A stretch of 64,000 bases of DNA from Patescibacteria group bacterium. Lineage in GTDB: Bacteria > Patescibacteriota > Patescibacteriia > JAHIZJ01. This document shows, in pieces, positions 25,174-35,331 of this stretch; the first letter of the stretch is position 1; each line of letters starts with the position of its first letter. The stretch lies in the NCBI GenBank assembly GCA_041661625.1, contig JBAZUB010000001.1, positions 186,001 to 250,000 on the forward strand, in the 5' to 3' direction. The notes under the pieces are model-generated. The model had not been told where the DNA came from and searched no databases. It saw only the letters and a program-made list of their open reading frames with translations. The position numbers and the translations under genes were made by a program.

Positions 25174-27954
25174 CTACAACTCTTCCGCCTTCTCAATCCT
25201 AATATACCCGCCCGCCTCCAGCACCGCTACATCGCGCCGGGTTAATTTGCCCTGCAGTAAATAATTGGCCAGCGCGTTGTCGACTGTGTTCTGGATCACC
25301 CGCCGTAATGGCCGCGCGCCGTAAAGCGGGTCATAGCCTTGCTCCACCAGCTCCCGCAGCGCCTCATCAGTGGCTTTGAGCGTGATCCCCTTTTCTTCCA
25401 ACCGTGATACCACTTGGGCAATCAACAATTTGGCGATCTTGAGTAAATCTTCGTGGCTCAGCGGCTTAAACACCATCACGCCGTCAAACCGATTGATAAA
25501 TTCCGGTGGAAAGTGTTTAGTCAGTTCGTCGTTGATCAGTTCGTCCCGGATCGCGTTCACGGGTACGCCTTCCTTTGTGCGCTGTTGTATCAGCGGAGTC
25601 CCGGCATTTGAGGTAGCGATCAGGATCACATTGCTAAAATCGATCGTCCGTCCCAACGAGTCTGTCAATCGGCCTTCGTCCATTATCTGCAGGAAAAGGT
25701 TGAGAATATCAGGATGGGCTTTTTCGATTTCATCCAGCAATAACATCGTATAAGGCGTACGGCGGACTGCTTCGGTGAGATACCCGCCTTCGACGCCTCC
25801 GCCAGCTGTGTCACCGATCAGGCGGCTGATGCTGGAAATGTCCTGATATTCGGACATATCGAGCCGGACCATGTTCTTCTCGGACCCGAAATACACCTCA
25901 GCCACAGTCTTGGACAGCTCGGTTTTGCCCACGCCGGTCGGCCCTAAGAACATGAAATTGGCAATCGGGCGCTTGATATCGCGCAGTTCAGCACGCGCCC
26001 GGCGCAAAGCAGCCGCTACCATGCTTACCGCCTCGGACTGATCCACCATGCGTTCGTGGATGCGGTCTTCGAGGTGGAGCAATTTGTCGCTCTCTTTCTG
26101 GGTAATAGCCGTAACCGGCACCTTCATCTTCTGGGAGACAATTTCAGCCACGTGTTCGGCGGTGACCATTACGTCTTTTCCGTATGTTCTGCGTACGTAA
26201 GCCGCAGTTTCTTCTAGTAACCGGACGGCTTTCTCGGGCATATACCGGTCGGCAATGTATCGGCGTGACATGGCGATAACGTTGGCCAGCGCCGCGTAAG
26301 TGAAATAAACCTTATTGCGGTACTCCAATTCACCGACTTTTGATTCCAAAACATATGTGGTGCGCATCGCGTCCATTTCATCGATGGGCAGTTTCTGCAA
26401 TAACGCGCTCAACGGACGCTGCTCTAAATAGCGCCGATAGTTTATCGGGTCGGATACGCCAATCACGATCAGAGACAGACGATTAAGATGTTCAGCCAAT
26501 ACGCTGGCTAAATCAAATCCTTTACCGCCCTGCGACGTCACGCCGACTAGATTGTGAATATCATCAATAAATATGATAATGTTCCCCGACCGGCTGACTT
26601 CGGCAAAAACATGAAGAAGTCGTTCCTCGATCTCACCCGGCGCCGAGGCTCCGGCCACCAGCTCGCCGATACTGAGACTGACCAGTCGTTTATCCTGGAA
26701 CATCGGCGGGACGCTTTCCGCGACCATTCGTTGAGCCAACCCAGCAATTATAGTCTTTCGACCCACGCCGGGATTCCCTACCAAAATGGCTCCGCATCCG
26801 TTAGTTTCTACAGTCCGAAACAGGATCTCCAAATCGTCGTTACGCCCAACGCAATAATCCAGCCGACCCGACTTCGCCAACATGGTCATGTCAACGCTAA
26901 ACCGGTTAAGAAACGGCGTTGCCACAGCGGTCATGGACCGATTCATGGCGCCTTTGGGTTTCAATCGGGCGTGTGTGGCGTAATGACGCATGTAGGCGGT
27001 CAGTTCGCGTTGAATGTGCACCCACATAACCACATTGCGCATATCATCCAAGTCTATTCCCATATCCACCATAATCGCTTGCGATTCCTTAGTGGTGCGC
27101 AACAGAGCGGTCATAATATCGGGCACTTCAACTACTTGGCTGCCTCGTTCAATCGCCTCCTCGAAGGCTATGAACAATACACTCCGGTATTCGTTGGATA
27201 TTTCCGGATCTGCGCCGGTCTCTTGCTTGGGATATTTGGCCAGCTGTCTTTCGACTTTTTCCTCAACTTGAGCGGGGTTAAGACCTAACCGGGCAAACAA
27301 CGCTTTCATTGATTTTTGTTCGATCATGACTGACAGCAGGTGCAGCGCGGTCAACTGTTTATGCCGGCGATGCCAAGCGCGCTTGAAAGCCGTATCAACC
27401 AGCTCAATCGCCTCACCGGAGTATCGCCCAGATACGCGCACCCAATGTTTTTTGGGCAGCTTTTTAATAAAGTCATAATTTATATCCTGGATCGACGTAA
27501 TGGCCGTACTATAGGGCTGCGCCTCGGGTTGATAGTGGCGCTGTCTGAAATGGCGATACAGCCAAATTTCCAAAGCTAATATTCCCAGCCAGAATAGAAA
27601 ATATTCCGGGTCGGATTCTTTCAATAAGGATCGGATGTGCTCAAAGTTAATTTGTGTTTCAGCAAATTTTATTATCCCAAGCGTGATCCCGACCAAAGCG
27701 CATAGAATCAGTACGGTATCCACCAAACGGCGCAACATCCGGCCGGAGGATTCCAGCCACAAACTCATGCTGTCTATCGCCCGCCCCCAATACAGCGCCC
27801 GCTGATCGTGCCAACCTAGCATTGCCTCACCCCGACAATTCCGACAAACAGTTCTACGCCGACCCTGGGCTGTCTGGCCCAATCCATCGCAAACCGGACA
27901 AGCGATTAATCCAAGCGGGTCGGGAGTTTTCTTTTTTGCCAATTGGGAAGCCAT
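25174..27954 (-). CDS. Membrane-anchored ClpC-like AAA+ protein with zinc ribbon
   Basis: This is a two-AAA Clp/Hsp100 protein of 926 residues with an unusual front end. Residues 19-40 hold a CPVC...CRNC zinc ribbon. Two membrane helices follow (about 77-96 and 118-134), then a Clp N-like helical repeat (about 190-330). AAA1 has a changed Walker A, GNPGVGRKT near residue 393, where the aligned catalytic Lys is Arg, and a Walker B FIDDIHNL. AAA2 has an intact GPTGVGKT near 671 and LLLDEIEKAH. The ATG overlaps the stop of the upstream membrane gene (TAATG). It probably unfolds proteins at the membrane; the ClpP partner is not in the window. Confidence 0.85.
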   Translation of the reverse strand: MASQLAKKKTPDPLGLIACPVCDGLGQTAQGRRRTVCRNCRGEAMLGWHDQRALYWGRAIDSMSLWLESSGRMLRRLVDTVLILCALVGITLGIIKFAETQINFEHIRSLLKESDPEYFLFWLGILALEIWLYRHFRQRHYQPEAQPYSTAITSIQDINYDFIKKLPKKHWVRVSGRYSGEAIELVDTAFKRAWHRRHKQLTALHLLSVMIEQKSMKALFARLGLNPAQVEEKVERQLAKYPKQETGADPEISNEYRSVLFIAFEEAIERGSQVVEVPDIMTALLRTTKESQAIMVDMGIDLDDMRNVVMWVHIQRELTAYMRHYATHARLKPKGAMNRSMTAVATPFLNRFSVDMTMLAKSGRLDYCVGRNDDLEILFRTVETNGCGAILVGNPGVGRKTIIAGLAQRMVAESVPPMFQDKRLVSLSIGELVAGASAPGEIEERLLHVFAEVSRSGNIIIFIDDIHNLVGVTSQGGKGFDLASVLAEHLNRLSLIVIGVSDPINYRRYLEQRPLSALLQKLPIDEMDAMRTTYVLESKVGELEYRNKVYFTYAALANVIAMSRRYIADRYMPEKAVRLLEETAAYVRRTYGKDVMVTAEHVAEIVSQKMKVPVTAITQKESDKLLHLEDRIHERMVDQSEAVSMVAAALRRARAELRDIKRPIANFMFLGPTGVGKTELSKTVAEVYFGSEKNMVRLDMSEYQDISSISRLIGDTAGGGVEGGYLTEAVRRTPYTMLLLDEIEKAHPDILNLFLQIMDEGRLTDSLGRTIDFSNVILIATSNAGTPLIQQRTKEGVPVNAIRDELINDELTKHFPPEFINRFDGVMVFKPLSHEDLLKIAKLLIAQVVSRLEEKGITLKATDEALRELVEQGYDPLYGARPLRRVIQNTVDNALANYLLQGKLTRRDVAVLEAGGYIRIEKAEEL

Positions 27955-28313
27955 TAGATCGCGTTGCGGATAATAAAGACCAGCGTAGCCGGCAATAGTG
28001 CTAGCCATCCCAGAACCATAACTACATTAACCAACAAAACTATAAGCATCAAAACGGTAATCAGAGCGTACCAGATCAGACGAATAAAAAAGCTGATCGC
28101 CCGTCCACTGCGGGTGTAATCACCATACATAGGCGTAAACAAATATCGACCCAACAGTGTCCAGGCCAGCTGGTTATTGGCATCACGCACGTTATTCCAG
28201 GTTTTGCCAGCCACGATCACCAAACCGCCGGTATACCACCAGATCGGAAAATATAGCACGCCTAACACCAGCTCAACAATCGTAATTTTTAGAAATTGGC
28301 CTAAATAATTCAT
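27954..28313 (-). CDS. Small multi-pass membrane protein
   Basis: This 119-residue protein has an N-terminal membrane helix (about residues 10-32) and two further helices near the C-terminus (about 78-115). The start at 28313 is preferred because a TGGTATAAT promoter lies 24 bases upstream, inside a longer open frame that would start at 28379. Its stop overlaps the ATG of the Clp-like gene, so the two are translated together and the protein may be a membrane partner of that ATPase. I do not recognise the family. Confidence 0.7.
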   Translation of the reverse strand: MNYLGQFLKITIVELVLGVLYFPIWWYTGGLVIVAGKTWNNVRDANNQLAWTLLGRYLFTPMYGDYTRSGRAISFFIRLIWYALITVLMLIVLLVNVVMVLGWLALLPATLVFIIRNAI

Positions 28314-28415
28314 ATTCGATATTTGTTTGGTGCTGATATTATACCATTTTTTCTGCATCAACTCAAAAATGCAGTGCAATGTCTGACATTACCGGATTTG
28401 ATCGTGGCTCGACTA

Positions 28416-29522
28416 TTAAATCTGTTCCATCTCGATAGCCTGGCGTATCCGGCGCATTAGCTCCAGATAAAAATTAACGTTGTGTATCGTCGCTAAGCGC
28501 AAACCCAATGGGTCGCCAATATTGAACATATGTCTGACGTAAGCCCGGCTATATGTTTGGCAGGTGGGACAGGTACAATATGGATCGATCGGCTTCGCGT
28601 CGGCTCGGTAGCTCGATTGTTGAATTCTTACTATCGAATAGAACTTATTAGTCAATCGTGGTTTGGGCTGGCTCCAGACATACAGATAGCCGTGGCGCGC
28701 ATTTCGTGATGGCAAAACACAATCAAACATATCCGCTCCGGCTCGAACAGCCGCAACGATCTGTTCCGGTCGTCCATAGCCCATGATGTATCTGGGTCGA
28801 TTTGACGGCAGCAGAGATGCGAACTCTTCGATTATGCGTAACATATCTGTTTCCGGCTCACCTACCGCCAAACCACCCAGCGCAAAACCATCAAACTCTA
28901 GTGCCGTGATTTCAACCAGGCTGCGTCGCCGCAGCTCAGGATAGACGGAGCCCTGGACAATACCAAAGGTTAGATTTTTTGATGAGCTAGCCGGCCCGAT
29001 AGAACGCTTCGCCCATTTTGTGGTTCTGGCAACGGCGTCTTGAGCGGTAGCTTCGCTCGAGGGATAACCAACGCACTCGTCCAACACCATGCGGATGTCC
29101 GATCCGATTGTGTCTTGTATTTTTAGAACGCTAGCCGGCGTTAAACAATATTTATTGCCATTGACGGGGTCCTTGAAATCTACCCCCGTACCGGTGATCT
29201 GGCGGTGACGGGATAAACTGAACACCTGAAAGCCGCCCGAGTCAGTTAATATCGGGCCGGACCAATCCATAAACTTGTGCAAACCGCCAAACTTACGCAA
29301 CACAGGCAATCCGGGCTGCAAGAGCAAGTGATACGTATTGGCCAAGATAATGTCCGCACCAATTATTCGCAAGTCCGTGCCGGACAGCGTCTTAACCGAG
29401 CCGCGAGTGGCAATCGGCATGAAGGCCGGCGTCGGCACAACTCCGTGCGCCGTGGTCAATCGTCCGATCCGAGCCCGGCTTCGTTGAGATAGTTTTTTTA
29501 TCCGATAAACCACCCTAATCAC
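28416..29522 (-). CDS. tgt: tRNA-guanine transglycosylase (queuine/preQ1)
   Basis: Tgt exchanges guanine-34 for preQ1 in tRNAs with GUN anticodons. The 368-residue protein has LTDSGGFQVFSL with the active-site Asp, the VLDECVGYPS region, LGGLAVGEP and a C-terminal zinc site CTCPTCQTYSRAYVRH. The GTG start overlaps the TAG of the upstream gene (GTGATTAG), which indicates coupling. No queuosine biosynthesis gene is visible in the window, so the base may be scavenged. Confidence 0.96.
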   Translation of the reverse strand: MIRVVYRIKKLSQRSRARIGRLTTAHGVVPTPAFMPIATRGSVKTLSGTDLRIIGADIILANTYHLLLQPGLPVLRKFGGLHKFMDWSGPILTDSGGFQVFSLSRHRQITGTGVDFKDPVNGNKYCLTPASVLKIQDTIGSDIRMVLDECVGYPSSEATAQDAVARTTKWAKRSIGPASSSKNLTFGIVQGSVYPELRRRSLVEITALEFDGFALGGLAVGEPETDMLRIIEEFASLLPSNRPRYIMGYGRPEQIVAAVRAGADMFDCVLPSRNARHGYLYVWSQPKPRLTNKFYSIVRIQQSSYRADAKPIDPYCTCPTCQTYSRAYVRHMFNIGDPLGLRLATIHNVNFYLELMRRIRQAIEMEQI

Positions 29523-31443
29523 CCTGAGAGATTACCTTGCCTCGTTGGGCTCCCGTGGAATCGTTTGGCAAGCTGGTATCAACTGCCGATATTGCTTGTG
29601 TAACGCTGACATGAGTAAAAGCATCCGTTCCTTTCAGGCTCGCTTCCGGAATTAATTGTATATATGAGTCAATCTGTTCTTCGACCGGTGAAATCGATAT
29701 GCTAAAATTGGCTAGCAATGGATCCGTTGATTGCCCGGTCCAAGCCGGCAGTTTATTTAGCCGCCAGCTGACCAATCGCGTATTGGGATCAAATGTCAGT
29801 GGCTGGCCGGCATCGACATGTCCCTGCCCCACCCAGGTAATGCTTTCCGGCAATGATAAGCTGATGCTAACATCGTTAATATCGTTAGCACCATTATTTA
29901 AAGATAAATAAATCTTATAAGTTGTTGTGCGTCCCACCACCGGTGGAAATGGCCCGCTCCCGATAGCTTTGCCGGACTGGTCATAATATCGCGACTCCAT
30001 GCCCAACGTAACTTTTGAACTTATCTTAGCCAGAAATCCCTCACCCGTTTTGTTGAACTGGCTGGCCGATATGCCGCTTTTTCTTTGCCCAGTGATACTT
30101 GGAGTAATTTTTATCGCCAAATTCGGACGACCAACCAACTCGGCAGGTATAGTTGATTTGAGATTTACTTCGGCGGATAATGTTATAGAATCACCGGGTG
30201 AGATGTTGCTGAGTTGATCGACCTCGTTCGCAGACCAACTGAGAATGCCATCTTGGCGCGTAGCCTTTTGTGGATTTACCAAAGTAGACCAATCGATAGC
30301 GTCAGTCTTGATTACCTCGTTGTTCGAAAGCAATTCATACTGCCAGGTGATAGTACTTTTGTCTAATTGGAAGTCGCTAGCATTGGTTAGCGCCATTTGC
30401 GATGTGAGCGTCTGACCCCAATCAATATTGGCAGTTTCGGTTTGGTTATTTACGGTCATTTTCATTTGGATGTCCTGGCTGACAATCAACACTAGGAAAC
30501 TTTTTTCCAGCTGAAGTTGAAATTGGCCATTATCGCCGACCAGACTGACCTGTATTTTTACTTCCTGTTGGTCCGATGGATTGCCGGTGAACACGCCCGT
30601 TACGCTGATCGTCCCCTTGGCGCCGGCTTTAAGATCATTGATTAACCAATTGCCGTCATTGCCGACATTTGGCTGTGCCGTGTTTAGGACAAAAGAACCC
30701 GGCCAGGTGGGCTGGAGTTTGATTTGACCCATAGCGCGATCGGAAGAATTGGTGTATTCAATGCTGAAAGTGGTCGGCTGTCCGGAAATTACTTCCCGGG
30801 CGTCTTTGACCTCGATATTCAATGTCGAAGAATTTATCACCATCTCCCAGTCAACTTTCTTACTAAACTCGGAATTAAAATTTGATGGTCGGTAAGTAAG
30901 TGTGGAGGTAAACGGATGGCTGGAGCCTACCTCACCGATCAGCTGCCCGGTGATTTCTAGCGTCCGTTCTTCCCCGGGCTGCAGGTTCCCGATCGACCAT
31001 TGGTTGTGATATTCGCCAACCGGCGATGACGTGGCTGAAACATATGTAAAACTCGATGGATATGAAACGTTAAGCGTAGAATCAGTTAAAGTGGCTTTTT
31101 CCGAGTTTTTATAGGTGATTTTCATTATAACATTCTCGCCCGACGCGGCCGTGCGCTCCCCTTGGAATGATATCTGTACATCAGACTCATTGAATTTTTT
31201 GTCGCTCCGATTAAATACAAAAAAGCCCAGGATGGCTGATATTCCGGCTAATAACAGCAGGACTATGATACTAATTAAAATACTCTTTGATTTGGTCTTG
31301 GGTTTGCGCTCCATAATGCTTAAATCAGAAGATCTTCCATCCTCTTTCTTGAATATTTGGTCCATTAAAGTCCCATTGGCCGACATATCGGGTGCGGGCT
31401 GGATATCTTTAGTGTCTTTTGCGGCTGTATTGGTGGGTTTCAT
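29515..31443 (-). CDS. Membrane-anchored protein with DUF11-like beta domains
   Basis: The 642-residue protein has a cytoplasmic N-terminus of about 50 residues, one membrane helix (about 54-75) and a long extracellular part of repeated Ig-like or DUF11-like domains (TLTDSTLNVSYPSSFTYVS, QPGEERTLEITG, NINDVSISLSLPESITW). There is no enzyme motif. A structural cell-surface role is likely. TATAAT lies eight bases before the ATG, so the message may be leaderless. It is upstream of and overlaps tgt. Confidence 0.8.
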   Translation of the reverse strand: MKPTNTAAKDTKDIQPAPDMSANGTLMDQIFKKEDGRSSDLSIMERKPKTKSKSILISIIVLLLLAGISAILGFFVFNRSDKKFNESDVQISFQGERTAASGENVIMKITYKNSEKATLTDSTLNVSYPSSFTYVSATSSPVGEYHNQWSIGNLQPGEERTLEITGQLIGEVGSSHPFTSTLTYRPSNFNSEFSKKVDWEMVINSSTLNIEVKDAREVISGQPTTFSIEYTNSSDRAMGQIKLQPTWPGSFVLNTAQPNVGNDGNWLINDLKAGAKGTISVTGVFTGNPSDQQEVKIQVSLVGDNGQFQLQLEKSFLVLIVSQDIQMKMTVNNQTETANIDWGQTLTSQMALTNASDFQLDKSTITWQYELLSNNEVIKTDAIDWSTLVNPQKATRQDGILSWSANEVDQLSNISPGDSITLSAEVNLKSTIPAELVGRPNLAIKITPSITGQRKSGISASQFNKTGEGFLAKISSKVTLGMESRYYDQSGKAIGSGPFPPVVGRTTTYKIYLSLNNGANDINDVSISLSLPESITWVGQGHVDAGQPLTFDPNTRLVSWRLNKLPAWTGQSTDPLLANFSISISPVEEQIDSYIQLIPEASLKGTDAFTHVSVTQAISAVDTSLPNDSTGAQRGKVISQGD

Positions 31444-31457
31444 AGCCAGTCATTATA

Positions 31458-32255
31458 TCACTTACCGGACTTTTTGGCTGCGGCCATAGCTTGCAGGAAA
31501 GTCAACGAGCGGGGCGGTTTGTCGAGGTGGTGGCTGATCACGCTATCGCGCCAATCAGCCAAATGACGAGCCTGGGTGTGAGTAATTTTCACGGCGGCTA
31601 TTTGGGCATATGATTGACGAATCAGATACCGTAATAATTTGAAAAGCGTTACTGGCACGGTTTGGCCGCCCCATTCCGGCATAAGACGCTGGCAGGCTTG
31701 GCAAATTGCGCCGCCCCGCTCTAACGACAATCGGTTTCCCATAGCCGGTAAAATTCGCTCACAGCGCTGGCAATGCTCCATTTCCAAGCCATAACCCAAC
31801 AAGGATAACAATTTCAAAAGATAGGCGGTAACAATCAGCAACATCTTTTGTTCATCTGCTACCGTGCCATTTCGTTGCCGGTTTAGCGCCGCCCATGTTT
31901 GTCCAATCAGGCGCCAGATGGCCTGATCCGGCAATCGCGTCCTGGTTAGCCGATCGGCCAGTTCGGTAACCAAATCGGCATAGGCCTTGGTGCGCAATGA
32001 CGATATGATACGCGGATAGTTTTTGATCAAGCTGGCGCCGATAACACGCTCACCCCGCCGGGTATTTACGATCGTTACGCGCACAACCGAATATGGCTCG
32101 AGGTGTCCGGCTAGTTTGCTGACAATTTTTGAGCCACCCTGAACCGTGGCTTCGATTTTTCCGTAATCCGACGTGTATAGCACAACCAACCGATCAACTT
32201 CGCGTATGGAAATACGTCGCAACACCAGCGCGTTGGTTGTGTACATGTTGGCCAT
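31458..32255 (-). CDS. recO: DNA repair protein RecO
   Basis: RecO loads RecA with RecR at gaps. The 265-residue protein has the OB-fold N-terminus (TNALVLRRISIREVDRLVVLYTSDYGK) and a helical C-terminal part with a CQRC...CQAC zinc finger. It sits 12 bases after ileS and is probably in its operon. Confidence 0.92.
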   Translation of the reverse strand: MANMYTTNALVLRRISIREVDRLVVLYTSDYGKIEATVQGGSKIVSKLAGHLEPYSVVRVTIVNTRRGERVIGASLIKNYPRIISSLRTKAYADLVTELADRLTRTRLPDQAIWRLIGQTWAALNRQRNGTVADEQKMLLIVTAYLLKLLSLLGYGLEMEHCQRCERILPAMGNRLSLERGGAICQACQRLMPEWGGQTVPVTLFKLLRYLIRQSYAQIAAVKITHTQARHLADWRDSVISHHLDKPPRSLTFLQAMAAAKKSGK

Positions 32256-32267
32256 ACTGCTTCCAGT

Positions 32268-35243
32268 TTATTTTACGATGGCAATCCTGATTAAGCCGCC
32301 TTCAACTTTGAATTCGCCTTGAATCTGACTATCAGCGGGAAGTTTGTCGAGGTGTGCTTCCCGACTTAGTGTGTCCGATTTTATTTTCTGCAGATACGGC
32401 CGCAGCGAGTCCAAAAGACCGGATGGATCAGACTGTAAATACAGCTCCACCTGGTCATTGATCGTTAGACCGGCCTGTTTGCGCACACTGTTTGTTTGGC
32501 GGACTAATTCTCTTACCATACCCTGCGCAGCTAGTTCGGTGGTTATGGTAATATTTATGGCAATTCCAATACCACCAATCATCTTAATCTTCCATTCCGG
32601 ACCGCTGGGCAGTTCGTCTTCCGCCCGCACTTTCAGGATATTTACTTCGTCGCTTAGAATACCAACAAACGCTTTTGATAGCTTCGCGCCCGTGACCACC
32701 AAATTACCCAATGGCTGCCGGACCTTGATGCCCGCTTCTGACCGCAACGAATGGGTGGTTTCAGCCACCGAACGAACTGTGGCCATTTGCTGCAGGACAT
32801 CCGATTCGGGCTGGTGGGTTAGTTTCGGCCAAGCCTCTAGATGGACGCTGGCTTTCTGACCGCCGGTTTGTTGATACAGATCATCGGCGTAGAATGGCGC
32901 AAATGGGGCGAGCAATTTTGCCAATATTTGCAGCACGTGGCGCAGCGTATCCACCGCCTGGTCGCGCTGATCGGCATCCTTGAATCGATCCCGGCTGCGG
33001 CGCAAATACCAAGTGGATAAGTCATCGATGAACTTGGTTATGCCGCGGCCAGCTTCGGTGATACGATAATTATCCAAATGCGTGGTCGTTTCATCGACCA
33101 GCTGATAGGTTAAATCCATAATCCATTGGTCCAGCAAGTGCGGCGTTTTTTTCGTGACCTTATTTTCTCCGGCGTATAGCTTGAAAAAGCTCAATACATT
33201 GGACAGCAACATAAAATTCTTGCGCACGATCTCGGTCAGGCTCTTGGGATCGTAATTCTTCGATTCACCCGGCTGGCTGGTAGTCAGAAAAAACCAGCGT
33301 ACCGTGTCGGCGCCAAATTCTTCGATCGCCTTATTTGGGTCAGTCACATTGCCAATATGCTTGCTCATCTTCTTGCCTTTGGCGTCCATGACATGGGCCT
33401 GGCAGATAACATTGCGATATGGAGTCTCTTTGCCCAGCACCGTAGCGATTGCCAGTAATGTATAGAACCAGCCTCGGGTTTGATCGATCGCTTCGGAGAT
33501 ATAATCGGCTGGATAACTCAAACCTTTATCAATGCGCTCTTGGTTTTCAAATGGATAGTGCCACTGCGCGAACGGCATGCATCCCGAATCAAACCAGGCG
33601 TCGGCCACTTCGGGTACGCGCTTCATAGAACCGCCGCATTTTTGACAGGTTAATATCACGTCGTCGATAAACGGTCTATGTGGGTCAAAATCCTTGTCTA
33701 ATGGTCTGCTAGCAAGTTTGTTCAATTCCTCGTATGAACCAATGCAAACTTTTTCTTGGCACGCGGGTTTGTTAGTGCACTCCCAGATCGGCAGAGGCGT
33801 ACCCCAATAACGTTCGCGTGACACCGCCCAGTCTTTCACTTCGGCCAGCCATTCGCCGAACCGGCCGTGTTTGATGTACTCCGGTATCCAGTTGATCTGT
33901 TCGTTATTTGCAAGCAACTTCTCGCGTAAAGCCGACATCTTGATGAACCAGGAGTCCTTGGCGTAATACAACAACGGCGTGTGACAGCGCCAGCAGAATG
34001 GATAGTCGTGCGTATAGGCTTCTGCTTTGTACAACAGCCCTCGGGACTTCAAATCATCAATGATGGCTTGGGTAGTTTTTTCCTCGGTCGTTTTGTCCTT
34101 ATGCTTGACCGGCCAGCCCGCCCACTTTGGAACAAGTTCATTGAATTTTCCATCGGGTGTGACCGTATGAATTTTTGGTAATCCGATCTTTTCACCAAGC
34201 TGATAGTCGTCTTCACCATACATAACTGCGGTGTGAACAATGCCGGTTCCTTCATCCGTAGTAACAAAATCCGCCGCATAAACTTTGTAGGCGTTATCGT
34301 ATCCTTTCGTTTGCTTGGGAACCGCATTGTTAAAAAGTGGCTTGTATTTTTTTCCTATAAGTTCTGCGCCAGTTAAATTTTCTAAACCTTTCTTAATAAC
34401 TCCTCCAACGCCAACATCAGTGCTATAATCATCACCAACTAGTATCTCGGGTTTATTATTCGAATTAATGTATCTTTCTGAGGCAATTACATAACGTTCG
34501 CCCTTTTCGTTAGGGTTTGTTTTTACATATAGTATATCTTTTCCAACAGCCAATGCCACATTCCCTGGCAACGTCCACGGCGTCGTCGTCCAAGCTAGAA
34601 TAAATGTTCCTGGTTCATCGACTAATTCAAATTTCACTGTTATCGCGTTGTCCGTCACTCTTTCGTAACCTTGCGCTACTTCGTGCGACGACAAAGCCGT
34701 GCCGCAACGCGGGCATTGCGGTACCACTTTGTAATCCTTGATCAGCAATCCTTTATCCCAAATCTGCTTGAATATCCACCAGAGCGTCTCAATGTATGGC
34801 TTCTCATAAGTAATGTATGGATGCTCCATATCGAGCCAATAGCCGATCCGCTCGGTCAGCTTTTTCCATTCGGCGGTATATTTCCACACGCTATCCCGGC
34901 ACGCCTGGTTGAATTTGGCGATGCCATATTTCTCGATATCGCGCTTGCCCGATACTTTGAGCTGTTTTTCCACTTCCAACTCCACCGGCAAACCCTGGGT
35001 GTCCCAGCCGGCTTTGCGTTCCACAAAAAAACCCCGCATCGTTTTGTACCGGCAGATGACGTCTTTGAAAGCGCGACCCTGGGCGTGACCGATGTGCGGC
35101 ATGCCGTTGGCGGTCGGCGGACCTTCAAAAAAAATAAAACGTTTGCCCTGAGCGGTTTGAGCCAGAGTCTTATTGAATATATCCTGCTCCTGCCAACGTT
35201 TCAGGATATCGAGTTCACGTTCAGAATAGTTTGAAATGGCCAC
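32268..35243 (-). CDS. ileS: Isoleucyl-tRNA synthetase
   Basis: This class I synthetase has 991 residues. HIGH is HIGH at 50-53 (PPTANGMPHIGHAQ), the editing domain carries the TTPWTLPGN signature, and the KMSKS loop is KKMSKHIGN. A zinc CPRC is present in the middle. The PTANG form of the HIGH region and the C-terminal layout are those of the archaeal/eukaryotic-like IleS2 group, some of which are naturally mupirocin-tolerant. The start is GTG at 35243 (GTG GCC ATT TCA). recO follows. Confidence 0.97.
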   Translation of the reverse strand: MAISNYSERELDILKRWQEQDIFNKTLAQTAQGKRFIFFEGPPTANGMPHIGHAQGRAFKDVICRYKTMRGFFVERKAGWDTQGLPVELEVEKQLKVSGKRDIEKYGIAKFNQACRDSVWKYTAEWKKLTERIGYWLDMEHPYITYEKPYIETLWWIFKQIWDKGLLIKDYKVVPQCPRCGTALSSHEVAQGYERVTDNAITVKFELVDEPGTFILAWTTTPWTLPGNVALAVGKDILYVKTNPNEKGERYVIASERYINSNNKPEILVGDDYSTDVGVGGVIKKGLENLTGAELIGKKYKPLFNNAVPKQTKGYDNAYKVYAADFVTTDEGTGIVHTAVMYGEDDYQLGEKIGLPKIHTVTPDGKFNELVPKWAGWPVKHKDKTTEEKTTQAIIDDLKSRGLLYKAEAYTHDYPFCWRCHTPLLYYAKDSWFIKMSALREKLLANNEQINWIPEYIKHGRFGEWLAEVKDWAVSRERYWGTPLPIWECTNKPACQEKVCIGSYEELNKLASRPLDKDFDPHRPFIDDVILTCQKCGGSMKRVPEVADAWFDSGCMPFAQWHYPFENQERIDKGLSYPADYISEAIDQTRGWFYTLLAIATVLGKETPYRNVICQAHVMDAKGKKMSKHIGNVTDPNKAIEEFGADTVRWFFLTTSQPGESKNYDPKSLTEIVRKNFMLLSNVLSFFKLYAGENKVTKKTPHLLDQWIMDLTYQLVDETTTHLDNYRITEAGRGITKFIDDLSTWYLRRSRDRFKDADQRDQAVDTLRHVLQILAKLLAPFAPFYADDLYQQTGGQKASVHLEAWPKLTHQPESDVLQQMATVRSVAETTHSLRSEAGIKVRQPLGNLVVTGAKLSKAFVGILSDEVNILKVRAEDELPSGPEWKIKMIGGIGIAINITITTELAAQGMVRELVRQTNSVRKQAGLTINDQVELYLQSDPSGLLDSLRPYLQKIKSDTLSREAHLDKLPADSQIQGEFKVEGGLIRIAIVK

Positions 35244-35331
35244 AGTGTACTGCCTAAATTATTACAGAAAACAGACGGCTTCCACTCGCACTATAACAAA
35301 ATTCAGCCCATTAAGCAAGCCCGCCTCGGCA

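Noticed and set aside
26554..27288. Long plus-strand frame inside the Clp-like gene
   Set aside because: It is antisense to a well-supported AAA protein and has no ribosome-binding site or motif.
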